64,000 bases of DNA from CAZCZU01 sp964503475 (lineage in GTDB: Bacteria > Pseudomonadota > Zetaproteobacteria > Mariprofundales > Mariprofundaceae): assembly GCA_964503475.1 (NCBI GenBank), contig CAZCZU010000007.1, forward strand, positions 1 through 64,000, read 5' to 3'. Shown here piece after piece: positions 34,658 through 43,526 of the stretch. The notes below the pieces were generated by a model. That model made no database searches, was not told where the DNA came from, and saw nothing but the letters and a program-made list of their open reading frames with translations. A program made the translations under genes and the position numbers. Each line of letters opens with the position of its first letter. The first letter of the stretch is position 1.

Positions 34658-35494
34658 CTACGTGTCGAGGTGGCTGAAGGGAGCCACCCGGTTGCGGCCG
34701 TGCTCCTTGGCCGCATAAAGCGCCTTGTCGGCGCAGTCGATCAGTTCATTGCCTGTTTTGATCTCGCGGCTCAATTCGGCAACACCGATGCTGATGGTGA
34801 GCCGTACACTTTTCTGGCCGCCGCCCTCGCTGCTCAATATCAGCTCATGTTCCGCCACGCGCTCGCGCAGCCGCTCGGCCAGTCGGGTCGCTTCATGTTC
34901 CACACTGTCCGGTGCGACAATGACAATCTCCTCGCCGCCGTAACGTGCCACCACATCCGGGCTGCGTACCGCATCGAGCAGCAGCTTGCCGAGATAGCTC
35001 AGGGCAAGATCGCCGGCATGGTGGCCATGCAGGTCGTTTACCCGTTTGAAATGGTCGATGTCGATCATCAGTACGGATAGGGGACGGCCATAACGTTTGG
35101 CCCGGGCGACCTCGTTGGCCAGGCGCCGATCGAGGTAGCGACGATTGTAGATGCCGGTGAGTGCATCGGTGATGTTCTCCTCCTCCAGCAGCGCCATGCG
35201 GCGCAAATCGGTGGTGGTTCGCAGGAATAGCGTGGTGGTGAACCATACGAACAGACTGCCGGAGAGGAAGACCAGCGGCACGACATGATCGTGTATTTCA
35301 TTGAACAGATGATGATGCCAGAAGAGGATGCCGTAGATCGCAAAGCCGACAATGAACAGGAGAATCATCCCCAACAGGCCGCGCCAGGAGTTGCGCAGCA
35401 TGCTGTTCGGAACGAGAGCAATAAGCCTGCGCACCGGCCGAAGCGAGGCTATGAGAATGATGATGCTCAATACGATCAGCAGATTCCAAATCAT
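34658..35494 (-). CDS. membrane-anchored diguanylate cyclase
   Basis: Encodes 278 residues. The N-terminal 100 residues hold three membrane helices. The GGDEF domain has LTGIYNRRYLDRRL, the magnesium/metal region SVLMIDIDHFKRVND, and the active GGEEI signature in RYGGEEIVIV, which is a functional variant. It should make cyclic di-GMP, the switch for biofilm and motility. No inhibitory RxxD site is clear upstream of the signature. It stands convergent with the giant-protein gene (76 bases between). A closely similar fragment of its 3' end lies at 20197-20320. Confidence 0.9.
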   Translation of the reverse strand: MIWNLLIVLSIIILIASLRPVRRLIALVPNSMLRNSWRGLLGMILLFIVGFAIYGILFWHHHLFNEIHDHVVPLVFLSGSLFVWFTTTLFLRTTTDLRRMALLEEENITDALTGIYNRRYLDRRLANEVARAKRYGRPLSVLMIDIDHFKRVNDLHGHHAGDLALSYLGKLLLDAVRSPDVVARYGGEEIVIVAPDSVEHEATRLAERLRERVAEHELILSSEGGGQKSVRLTISIGVAELSREIKTGNELIDCADKALYAAKEHGRNRVAPFSHLDT

Positions 35495-35572
35495 GGTTAC
35501 TCCGGCTTGTGACTGCTCTACTGCTCCTGCCCTGGAATCAGTATAGACGGCATTCCCCTACAAAGAGGGCGG

Positions 35573-36115
35573 CTATGTGCGCTTCCAGGTCTCCGGAACG
35601 ATCTCCAGCGACTGTTCGCCATCGGTGAGCAGCAGGTGGCCATCCTGGATGGTGCATTGCAGGCGCATGCTGCGTGCGGCCATGCGGCCCAGGGCAGCTA
35701 CGGCTTCGTCATCGATGGTGTGCACCGCGAGGTTATCGAAGCGGCCGAGCTTGCCAACGAGCTGCTCCCACCAGATGGCTCCGCTGTGAGCCTGGTAATT
35801 GTAGATCACCACCTTGCGAGCCCGGCCGCAGGCCCTTCGGATGCGGCGTTCGTCGGGCTGCCCCAGCTCGATCCACAGCTCGATCTCATCCGAATAGTTC
35901 TTCAGCCAGATATCCGGTTCGTCATCCGTACTCAGTCCTTTGCTGAACTGCAGCCCCTCGCAGGCATGCAGGGCGAAGGCCACCAGGCGCACCATCATGC
36001 GCTCGTCGGTCTCCGACGGATGGCGGGCGATGGTGAGTTGATGGTCGGCATAGTAGTGGCGATCCAGATCGGTGATCTGCAGCTCGGCCTTGTGGATGGT
36101 TGCTTTCAGTGCCAT
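35573..36115 (-). CDS. yaeQ: YaeQ-family protein
   Basis: Encodes 180 residues from ATG 36115, the normal size. It follows YaeQ from start to end: MALKATIHKAELQITDLDRH, then ERMMVRLVAFALHACEGLQF, then DEPDIWLKNYSDEIELWIELG, containing acidic and lysine residues of a PD-(D/E)xK nuclease-like fold. YaeQ is linked to transcription elongation (it can restore RfaH-dependent functions); its exact job is unclear. It is a single gene on the minus strand between the diguanylate cyclase and YigZ genes. Confidence 0.88.
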   Translation of the reverse strand: MALKATIHKAELQITDLDRHYYADHQLTIARHPSETDERMMVRLVAFALHACEGLQFSKGLSTDDEPDIWLKNYSDEIELWIELGQPDERRIRRACGRARKVVIYNYQAHSGAIWWEQLVGKLGRFDNLAVHTIDDEAVAALGRMAARSMRLQCTIQDGHLLLTDGEQSLEIVPETWKRT

Positions 36116-36172
36116 GGCGCGGCTTCTAAGCGATTGGCGAATGGCTGGCAAGCAGAAGAGACTGCTTTAACG

Positions 36173-36199
36173 AAAAAGGGGAGAGCCGAATGGCTCTCC
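36173..36199 (-). terminator. rho-independent terminator
   Basis: On the minus strand an 8-bp stem (GGAGAGCC/GGCTCTCC, four-base loop) is followed by CC and five T. It lies 194 bases after the YigZ stop and so ends either that transcript or a short RNA in between. Confidence 0.75.
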
Positions 36200-36392
36200 T
36201 CTCTGCAGCGGGCGCGTCCATGCGTCCTTGCTACTCATCGAGCTCATGCGGCGATCATGTGCGCCTGCTCTGTTGGCGCTGTCATGCACGTCGAAAACCG
36301 CAGGCCGAGTAAGAGAAAGTAGAGTGAAGCGGAGGCAATGATGTGATGCCACCCACGCATGGGAGTGTCAACTTACGCGTGGTTCGCGTGCC

Positions 36393-37016
36393 TTATTCCG
36401 TACTTGGGAAGTGAACGGATGCACTGCCGTGGCTGTGATTGGTAACCGCATCGCTCAGTTCCTGCTCCCGGCCGCAGGGTAGTGACACGGCGAAGTAAAC
36501 CTCGTTTTGGTAATTACTGCCGACGATGGTGATATCCATTTGCTCCAGCAGGCGGCGGATACCACTCTCAAGCGCGAAGGGGAAACGGATCGTAGCCTCG
36601 GTGGTGGCGACACGCTTACCAAGCTCCAGGGCATCGATGCCCTGCTGCACGGAAGCGGAGTAGGCGCGCACCAGCCCGCCGGCGCCCAGCTTGACGCCGC
36701 CAAAGTAGCGGCTGACCACGACGACGATCTCGCCGATGCCCTTATGCTGCAGCACGTTCAACATCGGTTTGCCGGCCGTCCCCTGCGGTTCACCATCATC
36801 CGATGATGCGCGCTCAATACTGCTGACCGGGTGTCCGGCGATGTAGGCCCAGCAGTGGTGGCGTGCCTCGGGCTCTCGTGCCCGGACCTGTTCGATAAAG
36901 GCGAGGGCTTCCGCCTTGCCAGCCGCAGGGGCGATATCGCAGATAAAGCGGCTGCGCTTTACCTCAGTCTCGGTCGTGACGGGCCCAGCCGGAATCGGGT
37001 AGGCATGCGGGTTCAT
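36393..37016 (-). CDS. yigZ: YigZ/IMPACT-family protein
   Basis: Encodes 207 residues. The N-terminal IMPACT domain carries the core SRFICDIAPA, HHCWAYIAG, SSDDGEPQGTAGKPML, and VVVVSRYFGGVKLGAGGLVR segments in order. A C-terminal ferredoxin-like domain (residues about 140-205) follows, as in E. coli YigZ. The family is linked to translation and nucleic-acid binding; the exact biochemical role is unknown. The gene is followed by a distant terminator and preceded by an AT-rich gap. Confidence 0.9.
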   Translation of the reverse strand: MNPHAYPIPAGPVTTETEVKRSRFICDIAPAAGKAEALAFIEQVRAREPEARHHCWAYIAGHPVSSIERASSDDGEPQGTAGKPMLNVLQHKGIGEIVVVVSRYFGGVKLGAGGLVRAYSASVQQGIDALELGKRVATTEATIRFPFALESGIRRLLEQMDITIVGSNYQNEVYFAVSLPCGREQELSDAVTNHSHGSASVHFPSTE

Positions 37017-37085
37017 CGTTCATGTCTCGTGGCAGGCATGGCGGCAGCGTAATGCAATTCTCCATTTGCGACAAAACAGGAAGCC

Positions 37086-37107
37086 AGCCATGCGCTAACG
37101 CATGGCT
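37086..37107. repeat. perfect inverted repeat, 9-bp arms
   Basis: AGCCATGCG and CGCATGGCT separated by CTAA. No T tract follows on either strand, so it is more likely an operator or cruciform than a terminator. Confidence 0.6.
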
Positions 37108-37345
37108 ATGCCAAAGAGATGGCGAAATCCGGAGCAGGAGAGCCTGACTTTATAAGATTTTACTAAAGTTTTCCACTGTGATGCCAATCAGGGCCGACAG
37201 GAGGCCATATAGATGCCGAAGGTTCAAAGGCGCTGTACATGTGCATCGTAACGTGTTATTAAATAAGGGGGAAACCATATGCCTAAATATTAGGCAAAAT
37301 ATCGCTTTGTTGAATTGGCTGAAAAATGGGGCGCCTATTCGCAAC

Positions 37346-37366
37346 TTATCCACGAAGTTATCCACA
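37346..37366 (+). promoter_or_regulatory. two tandem DnaA boxes
   Basis: TTATCCACG (37346-37354) and TTATCCACA (37358-37366) lie in the same direction, 12 bases apart. The second fits the consensus TTATNCACA exactly; the first differs at the last base. AT-rich DNA lies on the left. This is too little to call an origin. Confidence 0.55.
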
Positions 37367-37475
37367 GGCTTTGTGTATGAGTACGATAACTCATTACTAA
37401 CTAGCCAGTTAGCCGCTTTTATTGCCCAGGAGGCGGCACATGAAAGCAGACTCGATGGCAGCCATGCCGAGTCGT

Positions 37476-39140
37476 TTAGAAGGGCGGGGGAACCTCGAAC
37501 TCCAGCCGTACCCCGCTGAGCGGATGGGTGAAAGCAAGGCGGCGGGCATGCAGCATCATGCGCTCATCCGGTTCACCGTAGAGGGCATCGCCGAGGATCG
37601 GAGCATTCAGGCCATCGGGGTGGGCGGCATGCATGCGCAGCTGATGGGTACGGCCGGTGAGGGGGTAGAAGCGAACACGAGTGCTCGTCTCGCGGCGCTC
37701 GATTACCTGCCAGCGGGTGACCGCCGGTTTGCCGTGTTCGAAATCGACCATCTGGCGTGGGCGGTCATCGAAGTCGGTGCGCAGCGGCAGGCTGATTTCA
37801 CCTTGCTCTATGCCATCAGGCAGGCGTCGATCAAGGAGCGCCTCGTAGCATTTTTCGACGCTGCGGCCGATGAACTGGCGCTGCAGCCTCTTGTGGGTAC
37901 GCAGATCGCGGGCCGCGATCAAGAGGCCTGAGGTGGCCATGTCCAGTCGATGCACGAGTGTGAGCTCAGGGCTGTCCGGATAGCGGGCCTGCAGGCGAGT
38001 GAATATGCAATCCTTCCGGGCCTTGCCCGGCATCGACAACAGGCCTGCTGGTTTGTTGACCACAATCAGCTGCGCATCCTCATAGACTACCTGTGGTTCA
38101 TTCTCGCTAATCTCCTGCACGTAGTCAGGCTCAGGCTCCACATTCAGTCCCCTGAGCATGAAGGGGAGGATCGGATGGCATTTGCCACGGCAGGCAGGAT
38201 AGAAGCGGCCGTGGTGGCGGACGCCTGTCGAAGGTGGGGCCCCCCACCAGAACTCGGCCAGGGCCAGCGGCGTGAGATCATGTTTAAGGGCATAGTGGAT
38301 GAGTTTGGGCGCGGCACAGTCGCCGGCCCCGGCGGGAGGTGTATCACCGGGGTAGAAATGACAGAGCAGTTCGCGTTCTCCCTGCCAGTTCTCCAGCAGG
38401 TAGGAGTCGAATACCTGACGATGCAGTTCGCGCGAGCGGGTCGTGCGCCTGTCTCTGAGGGCCGCAATGTCGGTATCCAGGCGATCCAGCTTCTCCTGCA
38501 CCTGCTGCAGGTGCTGTTGCCACGCATTGGTGGCATCGGTCGCCTCGCGCTTGTGGTGCTGGCTGGCCAGGGCCAGGGCGGCCATTTGAGTTTCGCGCTC
38601 GTTATCGGGCAGTCCGGCCAGGGCCTGACGCTGCAGTTTGCGATCGCTTTTGGCGGCCTTGTGTCGCGCCTTCAGCTCGGCCAGGGCGATATCGCGCTGC
38701 TTCTCAAGCTGCGTAATCCCGGTCAGTAGCCTGCAACGCTCTTCATCCTCTTCCAGCCTGCTGATCTCGGCGGTGAGAGCGGCCAGTTCGGCATTTCCGG
38801 ACGGCAGGAAGCTCTCCTGCTGCTGCATGTCGAAAATAGGCGGTACGAAGCCGGGCAGCAACCATTCGCCCCCCATCATGGCCGAGAAGGCGGAGAGGTA
38901 GCCGATGTCGCCATTCGTATCGCGTACCACCAGTACGCCGAACATCTTGCCGATGGCGGGGTTGGTGAAATCGCGCGGCCACTCCTGCGTGGCAGTCAGG
39001 CGCTGCTGCAGCAGTGCTGCTGCCTCGGCAGCCAGCGGATGCGGTGGCACGGCAAAGGGGGATGGGAAGATAGCCGGAATTTCAACTGCAGGCTTGAAGC
39101 GGCGTATCAGCTTGTCCGGATTGGTCTGATCAATAGGCAT
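37476..39140 (-). CDS. RluA-family pseudouridine synthase with long N-terminal extension
   Basis: Encodes 554 residues, far longer than typical RluA (about 220-320). Residues about 345-554 form the catalytic domain: VVYEDAQLIVVNKPAGLLSM, the HRLD motif with the catalytic aspartate (near residue 397), GRTHQLRMH and the C-terminal PLSGVRLEFEVPPPF. Residues 1-340 hold an alpha/beta start and a charged coiled-coil stretch (about 120-230) with an LRDRRTTRSRELHRQ end. The extension is known in some bacterial members and may bind RNA. It would modify uridine in rRNA or tRNA. It begins 14 bases after the CvfB stop and probably shares its transcript. Confidence 0.88.
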   Translation of the reverse strand: MPIDQTNPDKLIRRFKPAVEIPAIFPSPFAVPPHPLAAEAAALLQQRLTATQEWPRDFTNPAIGKMFGVLVVRDTNGDIGYLSAFSAMMGGEWLLPGFVPPIFDMQQQESFLPSGNAELAALTAEISRLEEDEERCRLLTGITQLEKQRDIALAELKARHKAAKSDRKLQRQALAGLPDNERETQMAALALASQHHKREATDATNAWQQHLQQVQEKLDRLDTDIAALRDRRTTRSRELHRQVFDSYLLENWQGERELLCHFYPGDTPPAGAGDCAAPKLIHYALKHDLTPLALAEFWWGAPPSTGVRHHGRFYPACRGKCHPILPFMLRGLNVEPEPDYVQEISENEPQVVYEDAQLIVVNKPAGLLSMPGKARKDCIFTRLQARYPDSPELTLVHRLDMATSGLLIAARDLRTHKRLQRQFIGRSVEKCYEALLDRRLPDGIEQGEISLPLRTDFDDRPRQMVDFEHGKPAVTRWQVIERRETSTRVRFYPLTGRTHQLRMHAAHPDGLNAPILGDALYGEPDERMMLHARRLAFTHPLSGVRLEFEVPPPF

Positions 39141-39154
39141 GTTTGGAACGCGCT

Positions 39155-40015
39155 TCAGGTGAGGCGGATGCCGTCCTTGCCGATGGTGATCTCGCGTTGT
39201 TTGTAGAGGGCACCGATCGTCTTCTTGAACATCGCCTTGCTGATACCGAACTGCGCTTTGATGTCGGCCGGATCGCTCTTGTCGGAGAGGGGCAGGAAAC
39301 CGCCTGCCTGTTCCAGTGCAGTCAGGATCATTTCGCCCACTTCACCGCTCTTCTCGCTCGGCTTCAGGTGCAGGCAGAGATCGATGCGGCCATCCTCGCG
39401 CACCTGCTTGATGTAGCCGGCGAGTTTTTCGCCGCGCTTCAGCTCGCGCACCATATCGTGGCGGTGCAACAGGCCCCAGTGGCTGTTGTTGACCACCAGC
39501 TTGTAGCCGAGATCGGTTTTGGCGGCGTTGAAGAGCTGCACCTCCTGACCCGGTTCGTACTCGCCATGCGCTTCATCGGAGATGAAATCGTCCAGCTTGG
39601 CGGAGGCGGCAATACGGCCACCGGCATCGTCGAGAAAGAGAAAGACGATGTAGGATTTGCCTGCCTCGATACGGGTGATCTGCTCGTTGAAGGGCAGGAG
39701 CAGATCCTTGGGAAGGCCCCAGTCGAAAAAGATGCCGTGCTTCGTAACCGAAACCGCCTTCAGTAGTGCCACCTCACCGACCATGGCGTAGGGACGCTCA
39801 GTGGTGGCGATGATGCGGTCTTCCGAATCGAAGTAGATGAAGACCTCGATCTCATCATCGACCTTGCACCCTTGAGGTACATAGCGTTTGGGCAGCAGGA
39901 TATTGCCAAAGCCGCCCTGCTCGATATCGCCGCCGTCGAGAAAGAGGCCGAAATCGACCTCTTTGACGACTTTCAGGCGGTTCAGGCGCCCGATCTGTAC
40001 CGCAGGCTTGTTCAC
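39155..40015 (-). CDS. CvfB-family S1 RNA-binding regulator
   Basis: Encodes 286 residues from GTG 40015, which overlaps the PpiC stop by four bases (GTGA). Three or four S1-like beta-barrel segments are visible (GRLNRLKVVKEVDFGLFLDG, then the VGEVALLKAVSVTKHGIFFD and SAKLDDFI units) and a C-terminal winged-helix portion (LTALEQAGGFLPLSDKS). CvfB was first described in Staphylococcus as a virulence regulator that binds RNA; the YitL/CvfB family is widespread. It is probably a cytoplasmic RNA-binding regulator. It forms an overlapping pair with ppiC. Confidence 0.85.
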   Translation of the reverse strand: MNKPAVQIGRLNRLKVVKEVDFGLFLDGGDIEQGGFGNILLPKRYVPQGCKVDDEIEVFIYFDSEDRIIATTERPYAMVGEVALLKAVSVTKHGIFFDWGLPKDLLLPFNEQITRIEAGKSYIVFLFLDDAGGRIAASAKLDDFISDEAHGEYEPGQEVQLFNAAKTDLGYKLVVNNSHWGLLHRHDMVRELKRGEKLAGYIKQVREDGRIDLCLHLKPSEKSGEVGEMILTALEQAGGFLPLSDKSDPADIKAQFGISKAMFKKTIGALYKQREITIGKDGIRLT

Positions 40016-40317
40016 CCGTCGCTACGCCCGGTGATTTCGATCAGGTGGAAACCGAACTGGGTGGCCACCGGGCCATGCACCTTGTGCAGCTCGCCCGTAA
40101 ATACCACATCGTCGAACGGCTTCACCATCTGGCCCTGGCTGAAGGTGCCCAGGTCGCCGCCTTTCTGACCGGATGGACAGTCGGAGTACTCTTTGGCTAC
40201 GGCAGCGAAATCGGCACCGGCCTCGATGTCTGCTTTGAGTTTTTCACATAGCGCCTTCTCCTTGACCAGGATATGGCGGGCTGAGGCCGTCGGGCCTTTC
40301 TTTCCGAATCCGAACAT
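40012..40317 (-). CDS. ppiC: parvulin-type peptidyl-prolyl isomerase
   Basis: Encodes 101 residues, the size of stand-alone cytoplasmic parvulins such as PpiC. ASARHILVKEKALCEKLKAD, the substrate-pocket histidine, FAAVAKEYSDCPSGQKGGDLG and FGFHLIEITGR fit the family. It speeds isomerisation of prolyl bonds. No signal peptide. Its stop overlaps the next start, so translation is coupled to CvfB. Confidence 0.93.
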   Translation of the reverse strand: MFGFGKKGPTASARHILVKEKALCEKLKADIEAGADFAAVAKEYSDCPSGQKGGDLGTFSQGQMVKPFDDVVFTGELHKVHGPVATQFGFHLIEITGRSDG

Positions 40318-40393
40318 ATTGAAACCTCACAAAACAAAGTGGCGGGCAGGCTAACCGATCCGGCGCCCGATGGCGCGCAGGGATGTCGTCGCC

Positions 40394-40939
40394 TCAGAAA
40401 TTGTAGCCGATGGTTAGCGCGATGCCGTCGATGGTGGAGTCGATGCCGGTACCGAGGTTGACGTTCTGCCAGTAGCGCAGCCATTCGGCGCTGCCGCTCC
40501 ACTGGCCGGCGAGCATTTCGATGCCGCCGCCGTAGCTGATCCCCTGGCGGCTGGTATTGCCGGTCAGGCTGCCGCCGGCGGTGACGGTACCGGTGCTGGT
40601 GCCGAACAGCCCGTAGAGGCGGAAGGTATCGTCGAACGGAATCCGTCCCCGGAACAGCAGCGAACTCATGGTTCCGTCCTGCGTGGCTCCGATCTGGGTC
40701 AGGTCTGCCTTGCCGGTCATGCCCAGGCGAACCTCCAGTCCCAGGTACTCGTTGAAATTAGAGCCGAACTGGAACATGACACCGGTGCTATTACCACTGC
40801 CAGTGCCGAACGGTGTGGTTACACTTTGGTTGAAGAGCACGGCCGACAGGCCGGTATAGAGTCCGTCGGCTGCAGCCGGCATGGTGGTGGCCAGGCAGAG
40901 CACGATGCCGGCTACCAGTTGCTTGGTTCTGTTTATCAT
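40394..40939 (-). CDS. small outer-membrane beta-barrel protein
   Basis: Encodes 181 residues from ATG 40939 behind AGAGGGAC. A signal peptide ends at MPAAADG. The mature part is made of alternating amphipathic strands (GLYTGLSAVLFNQSV, GVMFQFGSNFNEYLGLEVRLG, FRLYGLFGTSTG) and ends IDGIALTIGYNF, with a terminal aromatic, as in eight-strand OmpW/OmpX-like barrels. Function unknown. It is separated from the polyamine operon by 120 bases and from ppiC by 76 bases. Confidence 0.8.
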   Translation of the reverse strand: MINRTKQLVAGIVLCLATTMPAAADGLYTGLSAVLFNQSVTTPFGTGSGNSTGVMFQFGSNFNEYLGLEVRLGMTGKADLTQIGATQDGTMSSLLFRGRIPFDDTFRLYGLFGTSTGTVTAGGSLTGNTSRQGISYGGGIEMLAGQWSGSAEWLRYWQNVNLGTGIDSTIDGIALTIGYNF

Positions 40940-41058
40940 GGTTGTCCCTCTTATGCTGCCGCGATATCGGCAGGCCCTCATGGCGTTTGAATATGCCGCT
41001 TCGTTGCTACAGGTCAACATGAGCTGCGGCTGTATCTCGTGACACCGGCCTGCAACGC

Positions 41059-42195
41059 TTAAGAGAGGCGCGCCTTGAAATCCTCGTAAGTGAAGCGGCG
41101 CACCACATCCAGCTCGCCCGTCAGGCGCAGGATGGAGATGTCGGGATGGCGTACGCCATTGAACATCGTCGTTTTGACCATGGTGTAGTGGATCATGTCC
41201 TCGAACACCAGACGCGAACCGATCGAGAGCGGTGCGTCGAACGAATAGTCGCCAATGACGTCACCGGCAAGGCACGACATGCCGCCGAGGCGATAGGTAT
41301 GTGGCTTCTCATTCGCTTCACCTGTGCCGGTGATGGCGGGGCGGTAGGGCATCTCCAGCACGTCAGGCATGTGGGCCGTGGCCGAGATATCGAGAATGGC
41401 GACGGGAAGCTGATCGGTGGGCACGATATCGAGCACCGAAGCGACCAGTTCGCCTGTACGCCATGCAACGGCACCGCCCGGCTCCAGGTATACCTTCACG
41501 CCCCAGCGCTCTCTGAAGGCGCGTATGCGGTTGATCAGCAGCTGAACATCATAGCCTTCGCGGGTCATCAGGTGGCCGCCGCCGAAGTTGACCCATTTCA
41601 GCTGCGGAATCAGGTGGCCGAAGCGGGCCTCGAAGGCATCGATCAGCTTGACCGAGGATTGGGCCAGATTCTCGCACAAGGCATGGGCATGCAGCCCTTC
41701 GATGCCGGCGAGGTCCGCCCCCTCAAGGTGCTCCGGGCGGACGCCGAGGCGGGAGCCCGAAAAGCAGGGATTGTAGAGATCGGTCTCCACTTCGGCAATG
41801 CCCGGATTGACGCGCAGGCCGCAGGAGCGCCCGGCAGCCATCGCCTTCGGGCCGAACTGCTGCCACTGCGCCACCGAATTGAAGACGATATGTCCGGCCA
41901 TGGAGACGATCTCGTCGAACTCGTCCGCCCGGTAGGCGGCCGAGTAGATGTGCGATTCCCCCCGGAACTCATCGTGCGAAAGCTTCAGCTCCCACAGCGA
42001 ACTTGCCGTGCATCCGGGAAGATACTGGCGCACCAGATCGAAAGCCGACCACATGGCAAAGCCCTTCAGCGCCAGAATGATGGTGCAGCCGGCTTCATCC
42101 TGTACCCGCCGCATCAGCTCAAGGTTGGCCTTAAGCTTTGCTTCCTGCAGCACGTATGCCGGTGAGGGACAGTTATTCACCCATGCCGGTATCAT
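41059..42195 (-). CDS. nspC: carboxynorspermidine/carboxyspermidine decarboxylase
   Basis: Encodes 378 residues from the ATG at 42195, the usual NspC size. It is a PLP enzyme of the alanine-racemase fold: K44 in LALKGFAMW binds PLP, HALCEN (about residue 210) and NFGGGHL are conserved, and the ISATAHMPDVLEMPYRP segment holds substrate and dimer contacts. It removes CO2 from carboxynorspermidine (or carboxyspermidine) to give norspermidine or spermidine. It is the last gene of the agmatinase-synthase-decarboxylase operon; the synthase stop is 19 bases upstream. Confidence 0.93.
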   Translation of the reverse strand: MIPAWVNNCPSPAYVLQEAKLKANLELMRRVQDEAGCTIILALKGFAMWSAFDLVRQYLPGCTASSLWELKLSHDEFRGESHIYSAAYRADEFDEIVSMAGHIVFNSVAQWQQFGPKAMAAGRSCGLRVNPGIAEVETDLYNPCFSGSRLGVRPEHLEGADLAGIEGLHAHALCENLAQSSVKLIDAFEARFGHLIPQLKWVNFGGGHLMTREGYDVQLLINRIRAFRERWGVKVYLEPGGAVAWRTGELVASVLDIVPTDQLPVAILDISATAHMPDVLEMPYRPAITGTGEANEKPHTYRLGGMSCLAGDVIGDYSFDAPLSIGSRLVFEDMIHYTMVKTTMFNGVRHPDISILRLTGELDVVRRFTYEDFKARLS

Positions 42196-42214
42196 GTCGG
42201 TGGCGTTAGCCAAC

Positions 42215-43438
42215 TTATTCGGTATCGCCGGTGATGACGTCGAGCGGCTGGAAGGGGACATCGACCCACGGCAGGCCGTACTTGTTCAGATCGGCCATGA
42301 ACGGATCGGGATCGAGCTGCTCCATGTTCCAGACACCCGGCTTCATCCACTGGCCGGTCATCATCTGCTTGGCGCCGATCATGGCCGGTACGCCGGTGGT
42401 GAAGGAGACGGCCTGGGCGTTGGTCTCCTTATACGCCTCCTGATGGTCGCAGACGTTGTAGATGTAGCGGGTGAACGGCTCACCGCCGTCCTTCGTGCCG
42501 GTCACGATGCAGCCGATATTGGTCTTGCCTTTCGTGCGCGGACCAAGACTGGCCGGATCCGGCAGCAGCGCCTTCAGGAACTGGATCGGGACGATCTTTT
42601 GGCCCTGGAATTCGATCGGTTCGATCGAGTCGAGGCCGATGTTGCGGAACACCTCCAGATGCTTGAGGTAGGCATCGCCAAAGGTCATCCAGAAACGGAT
42701 GCGGTTCACGCCGGGCAGGTTCTGGGCCAGCGACTCCAGCTCTTCGTGGTAGAGCAGGTACATGGTCTTCGGACCGACCTGATCAAAGTCGAACTCGCGC
42801 TTGTACTGCATCGGATGGGTCTCGATCCAGTGGCCATTCTTGAAGTAGCGGCCGTTGGCAGTCACTTCGCGGATATTGATCTCCGGATTGAAGTTGGTGG
42901 CGAAGGCATAGCCATGATCGCCGCCGTTGCAGTCGAGGATGTCGACGGTTTCTACATTGTCGAAGTGGTGTTTGACGGCATGGGCACAGAAGACGTTGGT
43001 CACACCGGGGTCGAAACCGGAGCCGAGCAGGGCCATCAGGCCTGCCTGTTCAAACTTCTCGCGGTAGGCCCACTGCCAGCTGTACTCGAACTTCGCCTCG
43101 TCGAGTGGCTCGTAGTTGGCCGTGTCGAGGTAGTGTACGCCCGTCTCCAGGCAGGCATCCATGATGGTCAGGTCCTGGTAGGGAAGGGCGACATTGATGA
43201 CCATGGCCGGCTTCACGTCGCGGATCAGGACGACCAGCTCCGGTACCTTGTCGGCATCGACCTGGGCGGTGGCGATGTCACGTCCGGTTTTCTCCCTGAT
43301 TTCGGAAGCGATCTCGTCGCACTTGGCTTTGGTGCGGCTGGCCAGCGTGATCGATTCGAACACCTCCGGCACCTGGGCACATTTGTGGGCCACAACACGC
43401 CCGACGCCACCGGCGCCGATAATCAGAACATTGGCCAT
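42215..43438 (-). CDS. carboxynorspermidine synthase (saccharopine-dehydrogenase family)
   Basis: Encodes 407 residues. A Rossmann fold opens the protein (VLIIGAGGVGRVVAHKCAQ) and binds NADPH, followed by VALPYQDLTIMDACLETGVH, GSGFDPGVTNVFCAH, and a C-terminal ENMKPGVWNMEQLDPDPF-like end (seen as MKPGVWNMEQLDPDPFM). It joins aspartate semialdehyde with diaminopropane or putrescine to form carboxynorspermidine or carboxyspermidine. Its position next to the decarboxylase gene, with agmatinase upstream, is the strongest reason for this call over plain saccharopine dehydrogenase. Confidence 0.88.
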   Translation of the reverse strand: MANVLIIGAGGVGRVVAHKCAQVPEVFESITLASRTKAKCDEIASEIREKTGRDIATAQVDADKVPELVVLIRDVKPAMVINVALPYQDLTIMDACLETGVHYLDTANYEPLDEAKFEYSWQWAYREKFEQAGLMALLGSGFDPGVTNVFCAHAVKHHFDNVETVDILDCNGGDHGYAFATNFNPEINIREVTANGRYFKNGHWIETHPMQYKREFDFDQVGPKTMYLLYHEELESLAQNLPGVNRIRFWMTFGDAYLKHLEVFRNIGLDSIEPIEFQGQKIVPIQFLKALLPDPASLGPRTKGKTNIGCIVTGTKDGGEPFTRYIYNVCDHQEAYKETNAQAVSFTTGVPAMIGAKQMMTGQWMKPGVWNMEQLDPDPFMADLNKYGLPWVDVPFQPLDVITGDTE

Positions 43439-43526
43439 AATGATGAAACCTCCATGTCGGTTATACGGTATGTAAGCAGAGAGGGAGCAGCCGGATCAAC
43501 CCCGGATTTTGCACAGCCGGCGGATA

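Larger units (their letters stand above)
37017..37475. other. AT-rich intergenic gap of 460 bases
   Basis: No convincing gene. It contains a perfect 9-bp inverted repeat, an AT-rich tract (37140-37300), and two DnaA boxes (see separate entries). Weak promoters for the flanking genes may lie here. A short open stretch reads on either strand but has no family match and no good ribosome binding site. Confidence 0.5.

Noticed and set aside
37346..37366. Chromosomal origin of replication
   Set aside because: Only two boxes are present and none of dnaA, dnaN, gyrB, rpmH or parAB is near.
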